Assembly: GCA_937952975.1 (NCBI GenBank)
Contig: CALFXX010000011.1
Coordinates: forward strand, 1-27,348
Direction: 5' to 3'
DNA length: 27,348 nt
DNA from: an uncultured Alcaligenaceae bacterium
GTDB taxonomy: Bacteria > Pseudomonadota > Gammaproteobacteria > Burkholderiales > Burkholderiaceae_B
Positions 1 through 7,544 of the stretch are shown here, one piece after another. Within the stretch, counting starts at the first letter, position 1. Each line of letters starts with the position of its first letter. The position numbers and the translations under genes were made by a program. Under the pieces are notes generated by a model. The model was not told the origin of the DNA. It was given only the letters and a program-made list of their open reading frames with translations, and ran no database searches.

Positions 1-1078
1 GCGCTTTGTAATAATTAAGCAAGACGCGATGATTCTGTGCGTAGGTATCGCCAATACAGCTAATCGCAGACACCCCCAGTGCAATCAGATCGCAGTCCGC
101 GTGTGTTGAATAGCCTTGAAAATTACGCTGCAAGGTGCCTTGTTCGAGTGCGATCGCCAGATCATCTTCAGGCAGTGCAAAATGATCCATACCGATGTAA
201 ACGTAGCCAGCCTCAAGCAACGTTGTCACAGCGAGCTTAAGCATGGCAAGTTTTTCGGTCGCGCTAGGCATCTCAGCGCTGTTGATGCGTCGCTGAGGCA
301 TAAAGCGTTCGGGCAAATGCGCATAGCTATACAAAGCAATGCGCTCAGGACGCCACGTTAATACGGTACTGAGGGTGGCTTGCATCGTGGCGATAGACTG
401 CTTGGGTAGGCCGTAAATTAAATCCAGATTGATTGAGCTGAAGCCTAAAGCGCGACCTTTTTCAAGAACGGCTTGAGTCAATTCAGCAGGTTGCAAGCGA
501 TTTATGGCTTGTTGGACGGCAGGGTCAAGGTCTTGTACGCCGATGCTCATGCGGTTAAAGCCATGATCAGCCAGCAATTCTAGTGCTCCGTTATTGAGCT
601 TGCGTGGATCAATTTCAATTGAGCATTCGGCGTCAAGTGTGAAGGCAAAGGCTTGTTTAAGCATCTGCATCAAGCGACTCAGTTGAGTATTGGTTAAAAA
701 AGTTGGTGTACCGCCACCCAAGTGCAGCTGCGTAACCTCAGGTGCGACTGCAAACTCGGCACGTACGAGTGCGATTTCGAGTTCGAGGTAGTCGAGATAG
801 GTATCGGCGCGCCCGCGGTCTTTCGTTGCGATTTTGTTGCATGCGCAGTAATAGCAAACCGTATCGCAGAAAGGCAGATGCACATACAACGACAACGCAG
901 CACCTGAGCGCGCGTCTTGACGCTTATGCAGTGCGGTGACGTATTGTGCCGCGAGAGGCCCTTCGATGAACCGATCTGCAGTCGGATAGGACGTATAGCG
1001 CGGGCCACTCCCATCGTGGCGCGCCACTAAATCTGGATCAAATTCAACGTCAGCGAGATGAGTGTGTTGATGTGTCAT
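1..1078 (-). CDS. hemN: Oxygen-independent coproporphyrinogen III oxidase, C-terminus cut by the window edge
   Basis: Radical-SAM enzyme that decarboxylates coproporphyrinogen III to protoporphyrinogen IX without oxygen, in cytoplasmic heme synthesis. Translating the minus strand from the ATG at 1078 gives about 359 residues of a family of about 460, so roughly the last 100 are outside the window. The decisive motif is CDTVCYYCAC (C71, C75, C78, C80), the 4Fe-4S/SAM cluster with the extra HemN cysteine. The N-terminus has the family's GPRYTSYPTAD stretch at residues 25-35, and a GGGTPTF SAM-binding motif follows. It lies 69 bases downstream of the nitronate monooxygenase gene on the same strand. 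I saw no clear FNR box (TTGAT-N4-ATCAA) and no strong ribosome binding site in that gap. Confidence 0.95.
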   Translation of the reverse strand, partial: MTHQHTHLADVEFDPDLVARHDGSGPRYTSYPTADRFIEGPLAAQYVTALHKRQDARSGAALSLYVHLPFCDTVCYYCACNKIATKDRGRADTYLDYLELEIALVRAEFAVAPEVTQLHLGGGTPTFLTNTQLSRLMQMLKQAFAFTLDAECSIEIDPRKLNNGALELLADHGFNRMSIGVQDLDPAVQQAINRLQPAELTQAVLEKGRALGFSSINLDLIYGLPKQSIATMQATLSTVLTWRPERIALYSYAHLPERFMPQRRINSAEMPSATEKLAMLKLAVTTLLEAGYVYIGMDHFALPEDDLAIALEQGTLQRNFQGYSTHADCDLIALGVSAISCIGDTYAQNHRVLLNYYKA

Positions 1079-1147
1079 GATTCGAAGCATCCGCAAAAGG
1101 CTGTGCGATAGACTAAGTAGGTTGTTTTGTTCATGTCAGAAACAGGC

Positions 1148-2386
1148 TTAAGCAAGCATTGGAGCGTCACGTAACGCATCAGCATTGGGCTCTGCGATCT
1201 CATGTCTATTGGTAAAACTAGTTGTTGTGAAATCTAGCGCTGCAGGAAACGTGCCGTACAGTAAATATTCAATCAGTTCGTACACTGAACGCACTGCTTT
1301 ACCAAAAGGTAAGGTCCCTGCACCTCTAAAAAACAAGCCTTTTTGCACATCGCCTTTCAAGGCCGATACCAGTTTCAGATCAATGCAAAATTGGCCAATC
1401 TTTGCAATTCCGTCGCGCAGGCCGCATTGCGTTAAACAGTCCATTTGTTGGGCACAGCGTCGTGGATCGGCGCGGGCGCAAGCTTGCATACGGGGCTCAT
1501 GACGCTGATATTGTTTGAGCCAGTTGGTGGCAACTGCACGAGCTGGAAGGCCAGCTACGCTAATGAACTCGACCATGTTCGCAGGGGTTGCGTTGATCAG
1601 CACGCGCTTAAACTCATCGTGCGCATCACCTTCTTGTGTGACTGCAAAGGCCGTGCCAAGTTGTACGGCGCTTGCCCCAGCCCCTAACCAATGACGCACT
1701 TTTTCGTGCGAATCAATGCCACCCGCCAAGATTAAAGGCGGCGCATCTTTACCCAACCCCAATTCAGTAAAGAGGGCTTGGCAATCGTTCAGTACCAAAT
1801 CAAATTCAAAGCGAGGTGCGTGCAAGTCTTCGACCTTGTTGGCGCCTAAGTGGCCGCCTGCGTGACCCGGGTGCTCAATCACAATCGCATCGGGGCAGCG
1901 GCCCTTTTTAAGCCACTTTTTCATCACAATCGCCACGCCACGGCTTTCAGACAGAATGGGGATCAGACCCATCTTCGGAAAATCAGACACCATCTCGGGC
2001 AGATCAAGCGGCAGACCGGCACCCATCACCAAGGCGTCGGCTCCGCTTTCGCACGCTTGTTGAACGAGGGCAGGGTGTTGTCGTACCGCCTTCATGACAT
2101 TCACAGCGATGGCGCCATGACCCTGCGCAAGCTGCTTAGCGGCTTTGATTTCACGATCAAGGGCAATCAAATTGGCCTGATCGATTTGGTTGCTGTCACG
2201 ACAATGCTCGGTTTGTTCTTCAAGATCAGGATGATGATGGCGCAAATCGATACTGGCGATCGTACCGACACCATTTTCACGGGCAACAGCACCTGCAAGC
2301 CGGTGAGCCGAGACCCCAACCCCCATTCCGCCTTGTACGATCGGTATGAGTTTTTTACCAAGAATATCTAACGTCTTAAACCACAT
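1148..2386 (-). CDS. Nitronate monooxygenase (2-nitropropane dioxygenase family)
   Basis: FMN-dependent TIM-barrel oxygenase family that oxidises alkyl nitronates such as propionate 3-nitronate; the true substrate here is unknown. The 412-residue product starts with the FMN-binding glycine-rich segment IVQGGMGVGVSAHRLAGAV (about residues 17-35). It has AVNVM near residue 93, EHPGHAGGHLG near residue 170 (the family's active-site histidine region) and GGIDS plus GASAVQLGTAF for phosphate binding. The C-terminal part carries a cysteine-rich stretch (CARADPRRCAQQMDCLTQC, about residues 304-322) seen in the longer members of this family. Enoyl reductase FabK is related but shorter and lacks this tail. 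The start is the ATG directly before WFKTLDILGKK. It probably reads through toward hemN. Confidence 0.9.
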   Translation of the reverse strand: MWFKTLDILGKKLIPIVQGGMGVGVSAHRLAGAVARENGVGTIASIDLRHHHPDLEEQTEHCRDSNQIDQANLIALDREIKAAKQLAQGHGAIAVNVMKAVRQHPALVQQACESGADALVMGAGLPLDLPEMVSDFPKMGLIPILSESRGVAIVMKKWLKKGRCPDAIVIEHPGHAGGHLGANKVEDLHAPRFEFDLVLNDCQALFTELGLGKDAPPLILAGGIDSHEKVRHWLGAGASAVQLGTAFAVTQEGDAHDEFKRVLINATPANMVEFISVAGLPARAVATNWLKQYQRHEPRMQACARADPRRCAQQMDCLTQCGLRDGIAKIGQFCIDLKLVSALKGDVQKGLFFRGAGTLPFGKAVRSVYELIEYLLYGTFPAALDFTTTSFTNRHEIAEPNADALRDAPMLA

Positions 2387-2519
2387 GAGCCCATTCCTAA
2401 GTCGATATGATCTAACTTAGTCGGGAAGAGGGTGTGGTAACTAGAACCAAATGGGGAGGAGTTGATTTAGTGCAAAGGAGGCGAAGTTTTTGCGATCAAA
2501 CCATTCAATTTTTGACAAT

Positions 2520-2975
2520 CTAAGGTCGGCTCAAGCCTTCCCGAGTAACTCCCTCAACTGATGAGGACACACCTGGTAGGTAATTTTTGACGCCACGAAA
2601 TATGGCATCTAAATCCCGAGAGCTTAATCGCGGCGTCAGCCCTCGTTGAGAGTGCGATTGATTTAGCGGAGCGGGTAGGTCGAGTCGATCAAATGACACT
2701 GTGTAGAGCATGTCGCACTTTGCCCAGATCTTCGGCTCAGTATGCGTACTTTTTAGTGGATTAATTGATAGAGGGACGTGCCAAGTTTCGATAGGTTGTG
2801 GTGCAGTGGTAGAGAGAGGCACGATCGTGCACAGACGACTTGAATGAGTTGCTGTGCGCGAGATGACCACAACAGGTCGGCGTTTGGTCATTTCGGGTGG
2901 TATGAAGCCGCGAGTAAAGTCGCAGATGAGTACATGTCCCGTTTTCGGATGAAAGTTGTTTAGAGACATGCGCAC
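2520..2975 (-). CDS. PemK/MazF-family toxin, no antitoxin seen beside it
   Basis: Likely mRNA-cleaving endoribonuclease toxin. The 151-residue product has the family opening HPKTGHVLICDFTRGFIPPE, then KRRPVVVISR (residues 32-41), which holds the conserved arginine/proline core, and IVPLSTT near residue 52. The C-terminal ~25 residues look low in conservation. ATG 2975 and ATG 2969 are both possible; family members usually begin MSLN, which favours 2969. Neither flank holds a small antitoxin gene: 2,387-2,519 and 2,976-3,165 have no convincing reading frame. The start codon lies only 6 bases after the T-tract of a strong terminator on the same strand, so expression may depend on read-through. 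Function is inferred from family membership alone. Confidence 0.8.
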   Translation of the reverse strand: MRMSLNNFHPKTGHVLICDFTRGFIPPEMTKRRPVVVISRTATHSSRLCTIVPLSTTAPQPIETWHVPLSINPLKSTHTEPKIWAKCDMLYTVSFDRLDLPAPLNQSHSQRGLTPRLSSRDLDAIFRGVKNYLPGVSSSVEGVTREGLSRP

Positions 2976-2980
2976 TCGCT

Positions 2981-3011
2981 AAAAAATGAAGACTCCCCAA
3001 AGGGAGCCTTC
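2981..3011 (-). terminator. Strong Rho-independent terminator between moaC and the pemK-like gene
   Basis: Read on the minus strand, 3011 to 2988 forms a 10-bp stem (GAAGGCTCCC with GGGGAGTCTTC, one G-U pair) around a 4-base loop, followed at once by ATTTTTT (2987-2981). The plus strand has no T-run after the hairpin, so it works leftward. It can end the moa operon transcript or that of a short RNA started at the promoter near 3098-3125. Confidence 0.85.
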
Positions 3012-3091
3012 ATTGACGTCAAATAAACTATCTAGATGACCGCTGCCCCACCCGTCGACGAGGCAGACTTTGGCCGGTTGGTACCGGAAAC
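2981..3091 (-). ncRNA. Candidate ~110-nt structured small RNA or toxin attenuator leader
   Basis: Between a promoter-like sequence (3125-3098) and the terminator (3011-2981) the minus strand has no reading frame but three foldable elements. These are CCGGT-ACCA-ACCGG (about 3080-3067), a CTGCC...GGCAG stem that extends to about 8 bp with G-U pairs (about 3063-3040), and the terminator hairpin. A perfect palindrome TTGACGTCAA sits between the last two. It could be a stand-alone small RNA, or a leader whose terminator limits transcription of the pemK-like gene that starts right after it. This is read from the sequence only; no RNA family was recognised. Confidence 0.4.
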
Positions 3092-3097
3092 GAGAAC

Positions 3098-3125
3098 ATT
3101 GTACAAATTTTTTTGAGGCCTTCAA
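3098..3125 (-). promoter_or_regulatory. Sigma70-like promoter upstream of the structured RNA and pemK-like gene
   Basis: On the minus strand TTGAAG (3125-3120), a 16-bp spacer containing an A-run, and TACAAT (3103-3098). Expected transcription start is near 3091, inside the gap after moaC. Both hexamers differ from consensus by one or two bases. Confidence 0.45.
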
Positions 3126-3165
3126 CTCAGTAGATGATAATTTTGTCCTGCCGACCTTTGCCGGC

Positions 3166-3642
3166 TCACCCAACCCAACTCCCCGACTTACCCCCGTGCT
3201 TTTCAAGCAACTTGACCGCATCAATCACCATGCCACGGTCAATGGCTTTCAACATGTCATAAATGGTGAGCAAGCTGATGGTGGCGGCGGTGAGGGCTTC
3301 CATCTCGACACCAGTACGGCCTACGGTTTCTGCTGTGGAGGTGCAGGTGACAGACGAGCTTGCCGCATCGCTGATAAATTCGACGGTGACGCGCGTGAGT
3401 GGAATCGGGTGACACAGAGGGATCAGCGAGCCGGTTTGCTTGGCACCCATGATGCCCGCTAAGCGAGCGATGCCTAGTACGTCGCCCTTGGCTGCATTGC
3501 CTGCGGCTAATTTTGCAAAGGTGGCAGGCAGCATGGTGATACGGCCTTGGGCCACGGCGCGGCGATGTGTTTCAGCTTTGGCTGAGACGTCAACCATGTG
3601 CGCTTTCCCTGCTGCATCAAAGTGAGTCAGATCTGCCGTCAT
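3166..3642 (-). CDS. moaC: Cyclic pyranopterin monophosphate synthase MoaC
   Basis: Second step of molybdenum cofactor synthesis: converts the 3',8-cyclo-GTP made by MoaA to cyclic pyranopterin monophosphate. The 158 residues match the usual MoaC length. Visible family motifs are LTHFDAAGKAHMVDVSAK at the N-terminus, KGDVLGIARLAGIMGAKQT, SLIPLCHPIPLT (active-site region) and GVEMEALTAATISLLTIYDM. The C-terminal LLEKHGGKSG is also typical. It is the last gene of the moa operon. Its start ATG overlaps by four bases (ATGA) with the stop of a 14-codon leader frame that is a diverged tandem copy of moaC's own 5' end; see the repeat entry. Confidence 0.96.
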   Translation of the reverse strand: MTADLTHFDAAGKAHMVDVSAKAETHRRAVAQGRITMLPATFAKLAAGNAAKGDVLGIARLAGIMGAKQTGSLIPLCHPIPLTRVTVEFISDAASSSVTCTSTAETVGRTGVEMEALTAATISLLTIYDMLKAIDRGMVIDAVKLLEKHGGKSGSWVG

Positions 3643-3683
3643 GTCTGGCCTGCCGCGTCAAGATGAGTGAAATCTGTTGTCAT
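3602..3683 (-). repeat. 41-bp tandem duplication of the moaC translation start
   Basis: Two adjacent 41-bp units on the minus strand, 3683-3643 and 3642-3602. They match at about 28 of 41 positions with no gap. Each begins with ATGAC and encodes a near-copy of the MoaC N-terminus: MTTDFTHLDAAGQ upstream and MTADLTHFDAAGK in the real gene. Because 41 is not a multiple of three, the upstream copy is out of frame and ends in TGA overlapping the moaC ATG. The mobA stop overlaps the upstream ATG in the same ATGA way, so the ancestral mobA/moaC junction was probably ATGA and was duplicated. Confidence 0.8.
3639..3683 (-). CDS. 14-residue leader peptide made from a duplicated moaC start
   Basis: Short frame MTTDFTHLDAAGQT, too short for ordinary gene finding. 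It starts in an ATGA overlap with the mobA stop and stops in an ATGA overlap with moaC, so ribosomes finishing mobA could reinitiate here and then again at moaC. Most differences from moaC codons 1-12 are synonymous or conservative (F/L, L/F, Q/K), which hints that the peptide was kept. Whether it is translated is not known. Confidence 0.35.
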   Translation of the reverse strand: MTTDFTHLDAAGQT

Positions 3684-4312
3684 GCCTGACCTTTTGGTTT
3701 TAGAGATTCAAACATCTCCATCGTATTGAAATTACTGAAAGCAGCTGAGTCGTCAAAGTGCACTGCGCACGCGCCTAACTGATCAAGCCATTTGATTGCT
3801 GCGGCGTGTTGCTCGTCGAGATATTTGGCTAGCCAGCCAGCGGCAGCGGGGCGCAGCAAGCAACACAAAGGTTGAGGGCCATCGTTGGTCACTGCGTAGG
3901 CTGCAAGCGTTGAGGAGTTTTCTGCCAGGGCTGCTTCAAGGCGTTCAAATAAATTAGACGGCAATAAGGGTGTGTCGCACGGTATGACTAGCAAGTTATT
4001 TCTTTTGCAGCGCATCAGCCCCGCTTCAATGCCTGCAAGGGGGCCAGCAAAATCTGCCCGCTCATCAGTGACGACAATATGCCCAGTTTGTTTGTAGGCA
4101 TCAATATTGCGATTGGCACTAATTAAAATACGTGCGGGAACGGTCGATTGCGCTGCAAGGCAGGCCAAGGCATGCTCGATTAATGGTAGGCCTTTGTGCA
4201 TGACCCAACCTTTGTCGCGTCCCTCAAGGCGGCTGCCTTTTCCGCCGGCAAGAATGAGCGCGTCGTACGGTGCCCCAACAGCTTTATGTTCAGTATGACT
4301 CGGTTCGCTCAT
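3680..4312 (-). CDS. mobA: Molybdenum cofactor guanylyltransferase MobA
   Basis: Attaches GMP from GTP to molybdopterin, giving the bis-MGD cofactor used by DMSO-reductase-family enzymes. The 210-residue product shows the nucleotidyltransferase signature LAGGKGSRLEGRDKGW (residues 21-36), DERADFAGPLAGIEAG near residue 83 and IPCDTPLL near residue 110, with the metal-binding aspartate. The C-terminus has the family's FSNFNTMEMF segment. It starts 12 bases after moaE ends and its stop overlaps the next start (ATGA). No mobB is present in the window. Having mobA in the operon suggests the cell uses guanylated cofactor, not only the plain Mo-MPT form. Confidence 0.94.
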   Translation of the reverse strand: MSEPSHTEHKAVGAPYDALILAGGKGSRLEGRDKGWVMHKGLPLIEHALACLAAQSTVPARILISANRNIDAYKQTGHIVVTDERADFAGPLAGIEAGLMRCKRNNLLVIPCDTPLLPSNLFERLEAALAENSSTLAAYAVTNDGPQPLCCLLRPAAAGWLAKYLDEQHAAAIKWLDQLGACAVHFDDSAAFSNFNTMEMFESLKPKGQA

Positions 4313-4324
4313 CGTGCTTCATGT

Positions 4325-4810
4325 TTAAGGATTAGGCGCAGGGTGTTGATCGTTCCAGCGCGCGGCTGCGTGATCATCACTGTCGCGCGCTTCAATCCAG
4401 CGTGGGCCGTCTGGCGTCCATTCTTTTTTCCAGAAGGGAGCCTCGGTTTTTAAATAGTCCATAATAAAAGAGTTGGCCTCATAGGCATCACCGCGGTGCG
4501 CACTCGCCGTGAGTACCAGCACAATTTGATCGCCTGGGTACATCTTGCCTACGCGATGCACGACGCGCGCAGCCTGCAGTGACCAGCGGCTTTCGGCTTG
4601 TTGCACAATGTTCATGAGCGATTTTTCGGTCATGCCGGGGTAGTGCTCTAGTTCAAGGGCCACGACATCGTCGGCCAGGTTTAGGTCGCGCACCATGCCA
4701 ATAAAGGCCACGACTGCACCGATGCCGTGATCTTGTTGCACAAGTTGTTGATGCTCGTGACCAAGGTCAAAGTCTTCGGTTTGCACAGCGACAGACAAAC
4801 GGGCGCTCAT
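4325..4810 (-). CDS. moaE: Molybdopterin synthase catalytic (large) subunit MoaE
   Basis: With MoaD it inserts the dithiolene sulfurs into cyclic pyranopterin monophosphate to form molybdopterin. The 161-residue product contains GAVVAFIGMVRD (residues 31-42), LELEHYPGM (about 53-61), the SAHRGDAYEA stretch, and KTEAPFWKKE near residue 121 with the conserved active-site lysines. The last ~15 residues are low-complexity and not typical. It begins 3 bases after moaD, as expected for two subunits made in fixed ratio. Confidence 0.95.
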   Translation of the reverse strand: MSARLSVAVQTEDFDLGHEHQQLVQQDHGIGAVVAFIGMVRDLNLADDVVALELEHYPGMTEKSLMNIVQQAESRWSLQAARVVHRVGKMYPGDQIVLVLTASAHRGDAYEANSFIMDYLKTEAPFWKKEWTPDGPRWIEARDSDDHAAARWNDQHPAPNP

Positions 4811-4813
4811 GCG

Positions 4814-5071
4814 TTAGCCACCCGTCACAGGTCTAAAAATAGCAACCTCTGCGCCTTCGACGAGCGCAGTGTGTTGTGACACCATTTCTTGATTCATCGC
4901 GACTCTACACGCAGATTGACCACCTAGGGTCTCTTGCCAAACGCCACCGCGCGCGCCAAGGTGCTGCATGAGATCAGCGACCGTACGCACGCTGTCAGGC
5001 GTGTGCACGGCTTCTTCAGCGAGGCCAAATTTTTCGCGCAGTTGGGCAAAATACAAAACCTTGAGGTGCAT
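4814..5071 (-). CDS. moaD: Molybdopterin synthase sulfur carrier (small) subunit MoaD
   Basis: Ubiquitin-fold sulfur carrier whose C-terminal glycine is thiocarboxylated and donates sulfur to MoaE. The 85-residue product opens with VLYFAQLREKFG, typical of MoaD, and ends exactly in VTGG, the required di-glycine tail. It lies 9 bases after moeA and 3 bases before moaE. The adenylyltransferase that activates it (MoeB) is not in this window. Confidence 0.95.
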   Translation of the reverse strand: MHLKVLYFAQLREKFGLAEEAVHTPDSVRTVADLMQHLGARGGVWQETLGGQSACRVAMNQEMVSQHTALVEGAEVAIFRPVTGG

Positions 5072-5080
5072 GATCGCTGA

Positions 5081-6304
5081 TTAATTTAAAAGTTCAGACA
5101 ACGAAAGATACCGCACTGTATCGCCTTTGGTGATGACGGTTTCGGGTGCAAGATCCACCAAGCCATCGGCCCAGGCCAAACTGCTCATCACCCCCGAGCC
5201 TTGATTCGGCCAAAGCTGTAGGGCAGGCTGACCGCTGGCGTCTTGCTCGAGTTTGACGCGTAAAAACTCACGACGCTTATCTGGACGTGGCCAGTTAAAG
5301 TCAGCCGTTGCGGTGAGGTAGCGCAGCGGGGCCTCTTGTGCGCCCATGCATTTAAGCAAAAAGGGGCGCGCCATCAACAAAAAGGTGACAAATGAGCTGA
5401 CAGGGTTTCCGGGTAGGCCAATAAAGTCAGCTGTGCCGACCTTGCCGTAAGCCAAGGGCTTGCCTGGCTTCATTGAAATCTGCCATAGATCAAGCGAACC
5501 CAGTGCTTGCACTGCACCTTTGACGTGATCCTCTTCGCCAACAGACACACCGCCGCACGTAATGATTACATCGTTTTCAGAAGCGGCGCGTTGCAAGGCC
5601 TCGCGTGTAGCTTGGGCAGAATCCCGCACAATGCCGTAATCGGTGATGGCACAGCCCAGTTGTTTAAGCAGGCCGTTGATGGCGTAGCGATTGCTGTTGT
5701 AGATGGCACCGGGTGCTAAGGGTTGACCGGGTTCAGTCAGTTCGTCGCCAGTAAAAAATACACCGACTTTTAGCCAGGCAAACACCGAAACACTTGCGAC
5801 GCCGATTGAGGCGAGCATGGCCAGATGTTGAGCGCCTAAGCGCTGCCCCGCAGCGAGCACAGGCCCCCCTTCGGTAATGTCTTCACCTTTGCGGCGAATA
5901 TGCTGATGCAACTGAATGGGCTGTGTCAGTTTGATCGCACCGTTTTCGTCTTGGGTATTTTCTTGCGGCACAACCACGTTTGCACCTTCAGGGATCGGTG
6001 CGCCCGTAAATATGCGTGCGGCAGTGTTGGCTGTCAGGGCGGTACCGGTTTGTCCTGCGGCGATACGTTGCACCACCGCGAACGAGTCGGGTAGTGCGTT
6101 GATATCGGTGACATGCAGGGCGTAACCATCCATCGCTGAATTATCAAAGCCCGGTACATTCAAGGGGGATGTGACGGCCTGTGCGAGCACCCGACCTTGA
6201 GCTTGCAGTAAGGGCAAGGTCTCAATAATCGTTAACGGTGATGCGGCAGCAAGCAGACGCTCGCGCGCGTCTTCAAAGTTCAGTAGGTTAGCTCTGGGTT
6301 TCAT
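5081..6304 (-). CDS. moeA: Molybdopterin molybdenumtransferase MoeA
   Basis: Inserts molybdate into adenylylated molybdopterin, the last step of Mo-cofactor formation. The 407-residue length fits. Visible motifs are FDNSAMDGYA (about residues 54-63), ENTQDENG, a TGDELTEPGQPL stretch (about 186-197), CGGVSVGEEDHVK (the MPT-binding aspartate region) and GLPGNPVSSFV near residue 295. The C-terminal domain IV runs to the end. It is the second gene of the operon, 56 bases after moaA. MogA/MoaB, which adenylylates molybdopterin, is not in the window and must be elsewhere. Confidence 0.95.
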   Translation of the reverse strand: MKPRANLLNFEDARERLLAAASPLTIIETLPLLQAQGRVLAQAVTSPLNVPGFDNSAMDGYALHVTDINALPDSFAVVQRIAAGQTGTALTANTAARIFTGAPIPEGANVVVPQENTQDENGAIKLTQPIQLHQHIRRKGEDITEGGPVLAAGQRLGAQHLAMLASIGVASVSVFAWLKVGVFFTGDELTEPGQPLAPGAIYNSNRYAINGLLKQLGCAITDYGIVRDSAQATREALQRAASENDVIITCGGVSVGEEDHVKGAVQALGSLDLWQISMKPGKPLAYGKVGTADFIGLPGNPVSSFVTFLLMARPFLLKCMGAQEAPLRYLTATADFNWPRPDKRREFLRVKLEQDASGQPALQLWPNQGSGVMSSLAWADGLVDLAPETVITKGDTVRYLSLSELLN

Positions 6305-6360
6305 AGCTCAAGGCACAGGGTGACGAATCCCGCTAGTGTACGGTGACTCGTGAGGTCAGT

Positions 6361-7353
6361 TCAGCCGCCGGTTTGCGACATAAACCGAATGATCTTGGTA
6401 GGCGCTTCGCGAAACTCATGACGCTCGGGCTTGAGTTCAATCGCTTCACGCAAGGCTTGCTCAAGGTCTTCGTCGCTAATACCTGCGCGTAACAGGGGGC
6501 GAATCTCGAGTTTTTCTTCTTGGCCTAAGCACAAGTAAAGCGTGCCATCCACAGACAGCCGCACCCTATTACAGGTGGCACAGAAGTGTTGGCTGATGGG
6601 TGTGATCAAACCGATTTGGCCACGCCCGTCTTTGGTGCGCCAGTAGCGCGCAGGCCCGCCGCCCATTTCTTTGATTTCTGGGATGAGGTCAAAGCGCTCG
6701 CGCAGGCGATCAAGAATTGGGCCTAACGGAGCGTAGCTTGATTTCAAGCCAGTACTGCCCATGGGCATGGTTTCGATCAAGCGCAAAATAAAGCCACGGT
6801 TGATGCAGAACTCGGTCATGGCTTCGACTTCGTGCTCATTGACCCCAGGCATTACAACCATGTTCAGTTTGATTGGCGAAAACCCGGCAGCTTCAGCCGC
6901 GGCTAGGCCTTCCATGACGTCGTCAATCGAATCGCGCCCCGTAATCTGCGTGACGCACTCACGAGTGAGACTATCAAGACTGATATTTAGACGTGACACG
7001 CCCGCTGCACGCAGGGCTTCGGCATATTTCGGTAACTGGGTGCCATTGGTCGATAGCGATAAATCGCGAATGCCAGGAAGCGCACTGATACGAGCGGCGA
7101 GTTGCGGCAGATTACGGCGAAGCAATGGTTCACCGCCTGTCAGACGTACCCGTGACGTACCTAAGCGTGCAAAGGCGCCAACTACGCGCTCGATTTCGTC
7201 GAAGGTGAGCCAGTTTTTTGGCTCTTGGTAGCCTTTGAAACTTTTGGGCAGGCAATAGGTGCACTTCATGTCACAGCGATCTGTCACTGACAGGCGCAGG
7301 TACTCAATGCTTCTTCCGAAGCGATCGATGAGCGGTGCAGGCGTTTGAATCAT
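6361..7353 (-). CDS. moaA: GTP 3',8-cyclase MoaA
   Basis: Radical-SAM enzyme that converts GTP to 3',8-cyclo-7,8-dihydro-GTP, the first step of Moco synthesis. The 330 residues include the N-terminal cluster motif CDMKCTYC (C28, C32, C35), TGGEPLLR (about 73-80) and LSTNG. The second 4Fe-4S site is CATCNRVRLS...C (two cysteines near residue 258 plus one about 14 further on). It ends in SQTGG, keeping the C-terminal di-glycine that reaches the active site. It is the first gene of the operon and is divergent from modA across 190 bp. Confidence 0.96.
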   Translation of the reverse strand: MIQTPAPLIDRFGRSIEYLRLSVTDRCDMKCTYCLPKSFKGYQEPKNWLTFDEIERVVGAFARLGTSRVRLTGGEPLLRRNLPQLAARISALPGIRDLSLSTNGTQLPKYAEALRAAGVSRLNISLDSLTRECVTQITGRDSIDDVMEGLAAAEAAGFSPIKLNMVVMPGVNEHEVEAMTEFCINRGFILRLIETMPMGSTGLKSSYAPLGPILDRLRERFDLIPEIKEMGGGPARYWRTKDGRGQIGLITPISQHFCATCNRVRLSVDGTLYLCLGQEEKLEIRPLLRAGISDEDLEQALREAIELKPERHEFREAPTKIIRFMSQTGG

Positions 7354-7544
7354 GGATGAAAGCGTGCCAAAGTGTCGTGCATATAAGTCCGTAGAATTAC
7401 TGTACTCTTAATTTAGCTTTTGGTGCTTGCCGACCCTGAGGGTTATCGGGTTATCTGGCGCCCTGCTGTGTGCAGGGTGCCCAAGACGCCCTTAATTTGA
7501 GCGTGTGACTGTGTGCAAAATTAGATGGATTTCAAAAGGTTAAA
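7354..7544. promoter_or_regulatory. Divergent moaA/modA control region with two hairpins
   Basis: This 191-bp spacer separates the two molybdenum operons. On the plus strand (modA leader) it has a small hairpin ACCC-TGA-GGGT at 7433-7443 and a strong 10-bp hairpin, GGCGCCCTGC (7457-7466) with GCAGGGTGCC (7472-7481), loop TGTGT, one G-U pair. An exact tandem 8-mer GGGTTATC occurs at 7440-7447 and 7448-7455, between and overlapping the hairpins. No T-run follows, so this is not a simple terminator. The position suggests control by molybdate or Moco, but I could match neither a ModE site nor the Moco riboswitch consensus with confidence. Confidence 0.5.

Noticed and set aside
1076..1147. FNR site for hemN
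   Set aside because: TTGATGTGTCATGA on the plus strand at the start codon is only a partial match, and it lies over the hemN start, not upstream of it.
7354..7544. Moco riboswitch
   Set aside because: The position is right and hairpins exist, but I could not line up the conserved core of that RNA by eye. Reported only as a structured leader.
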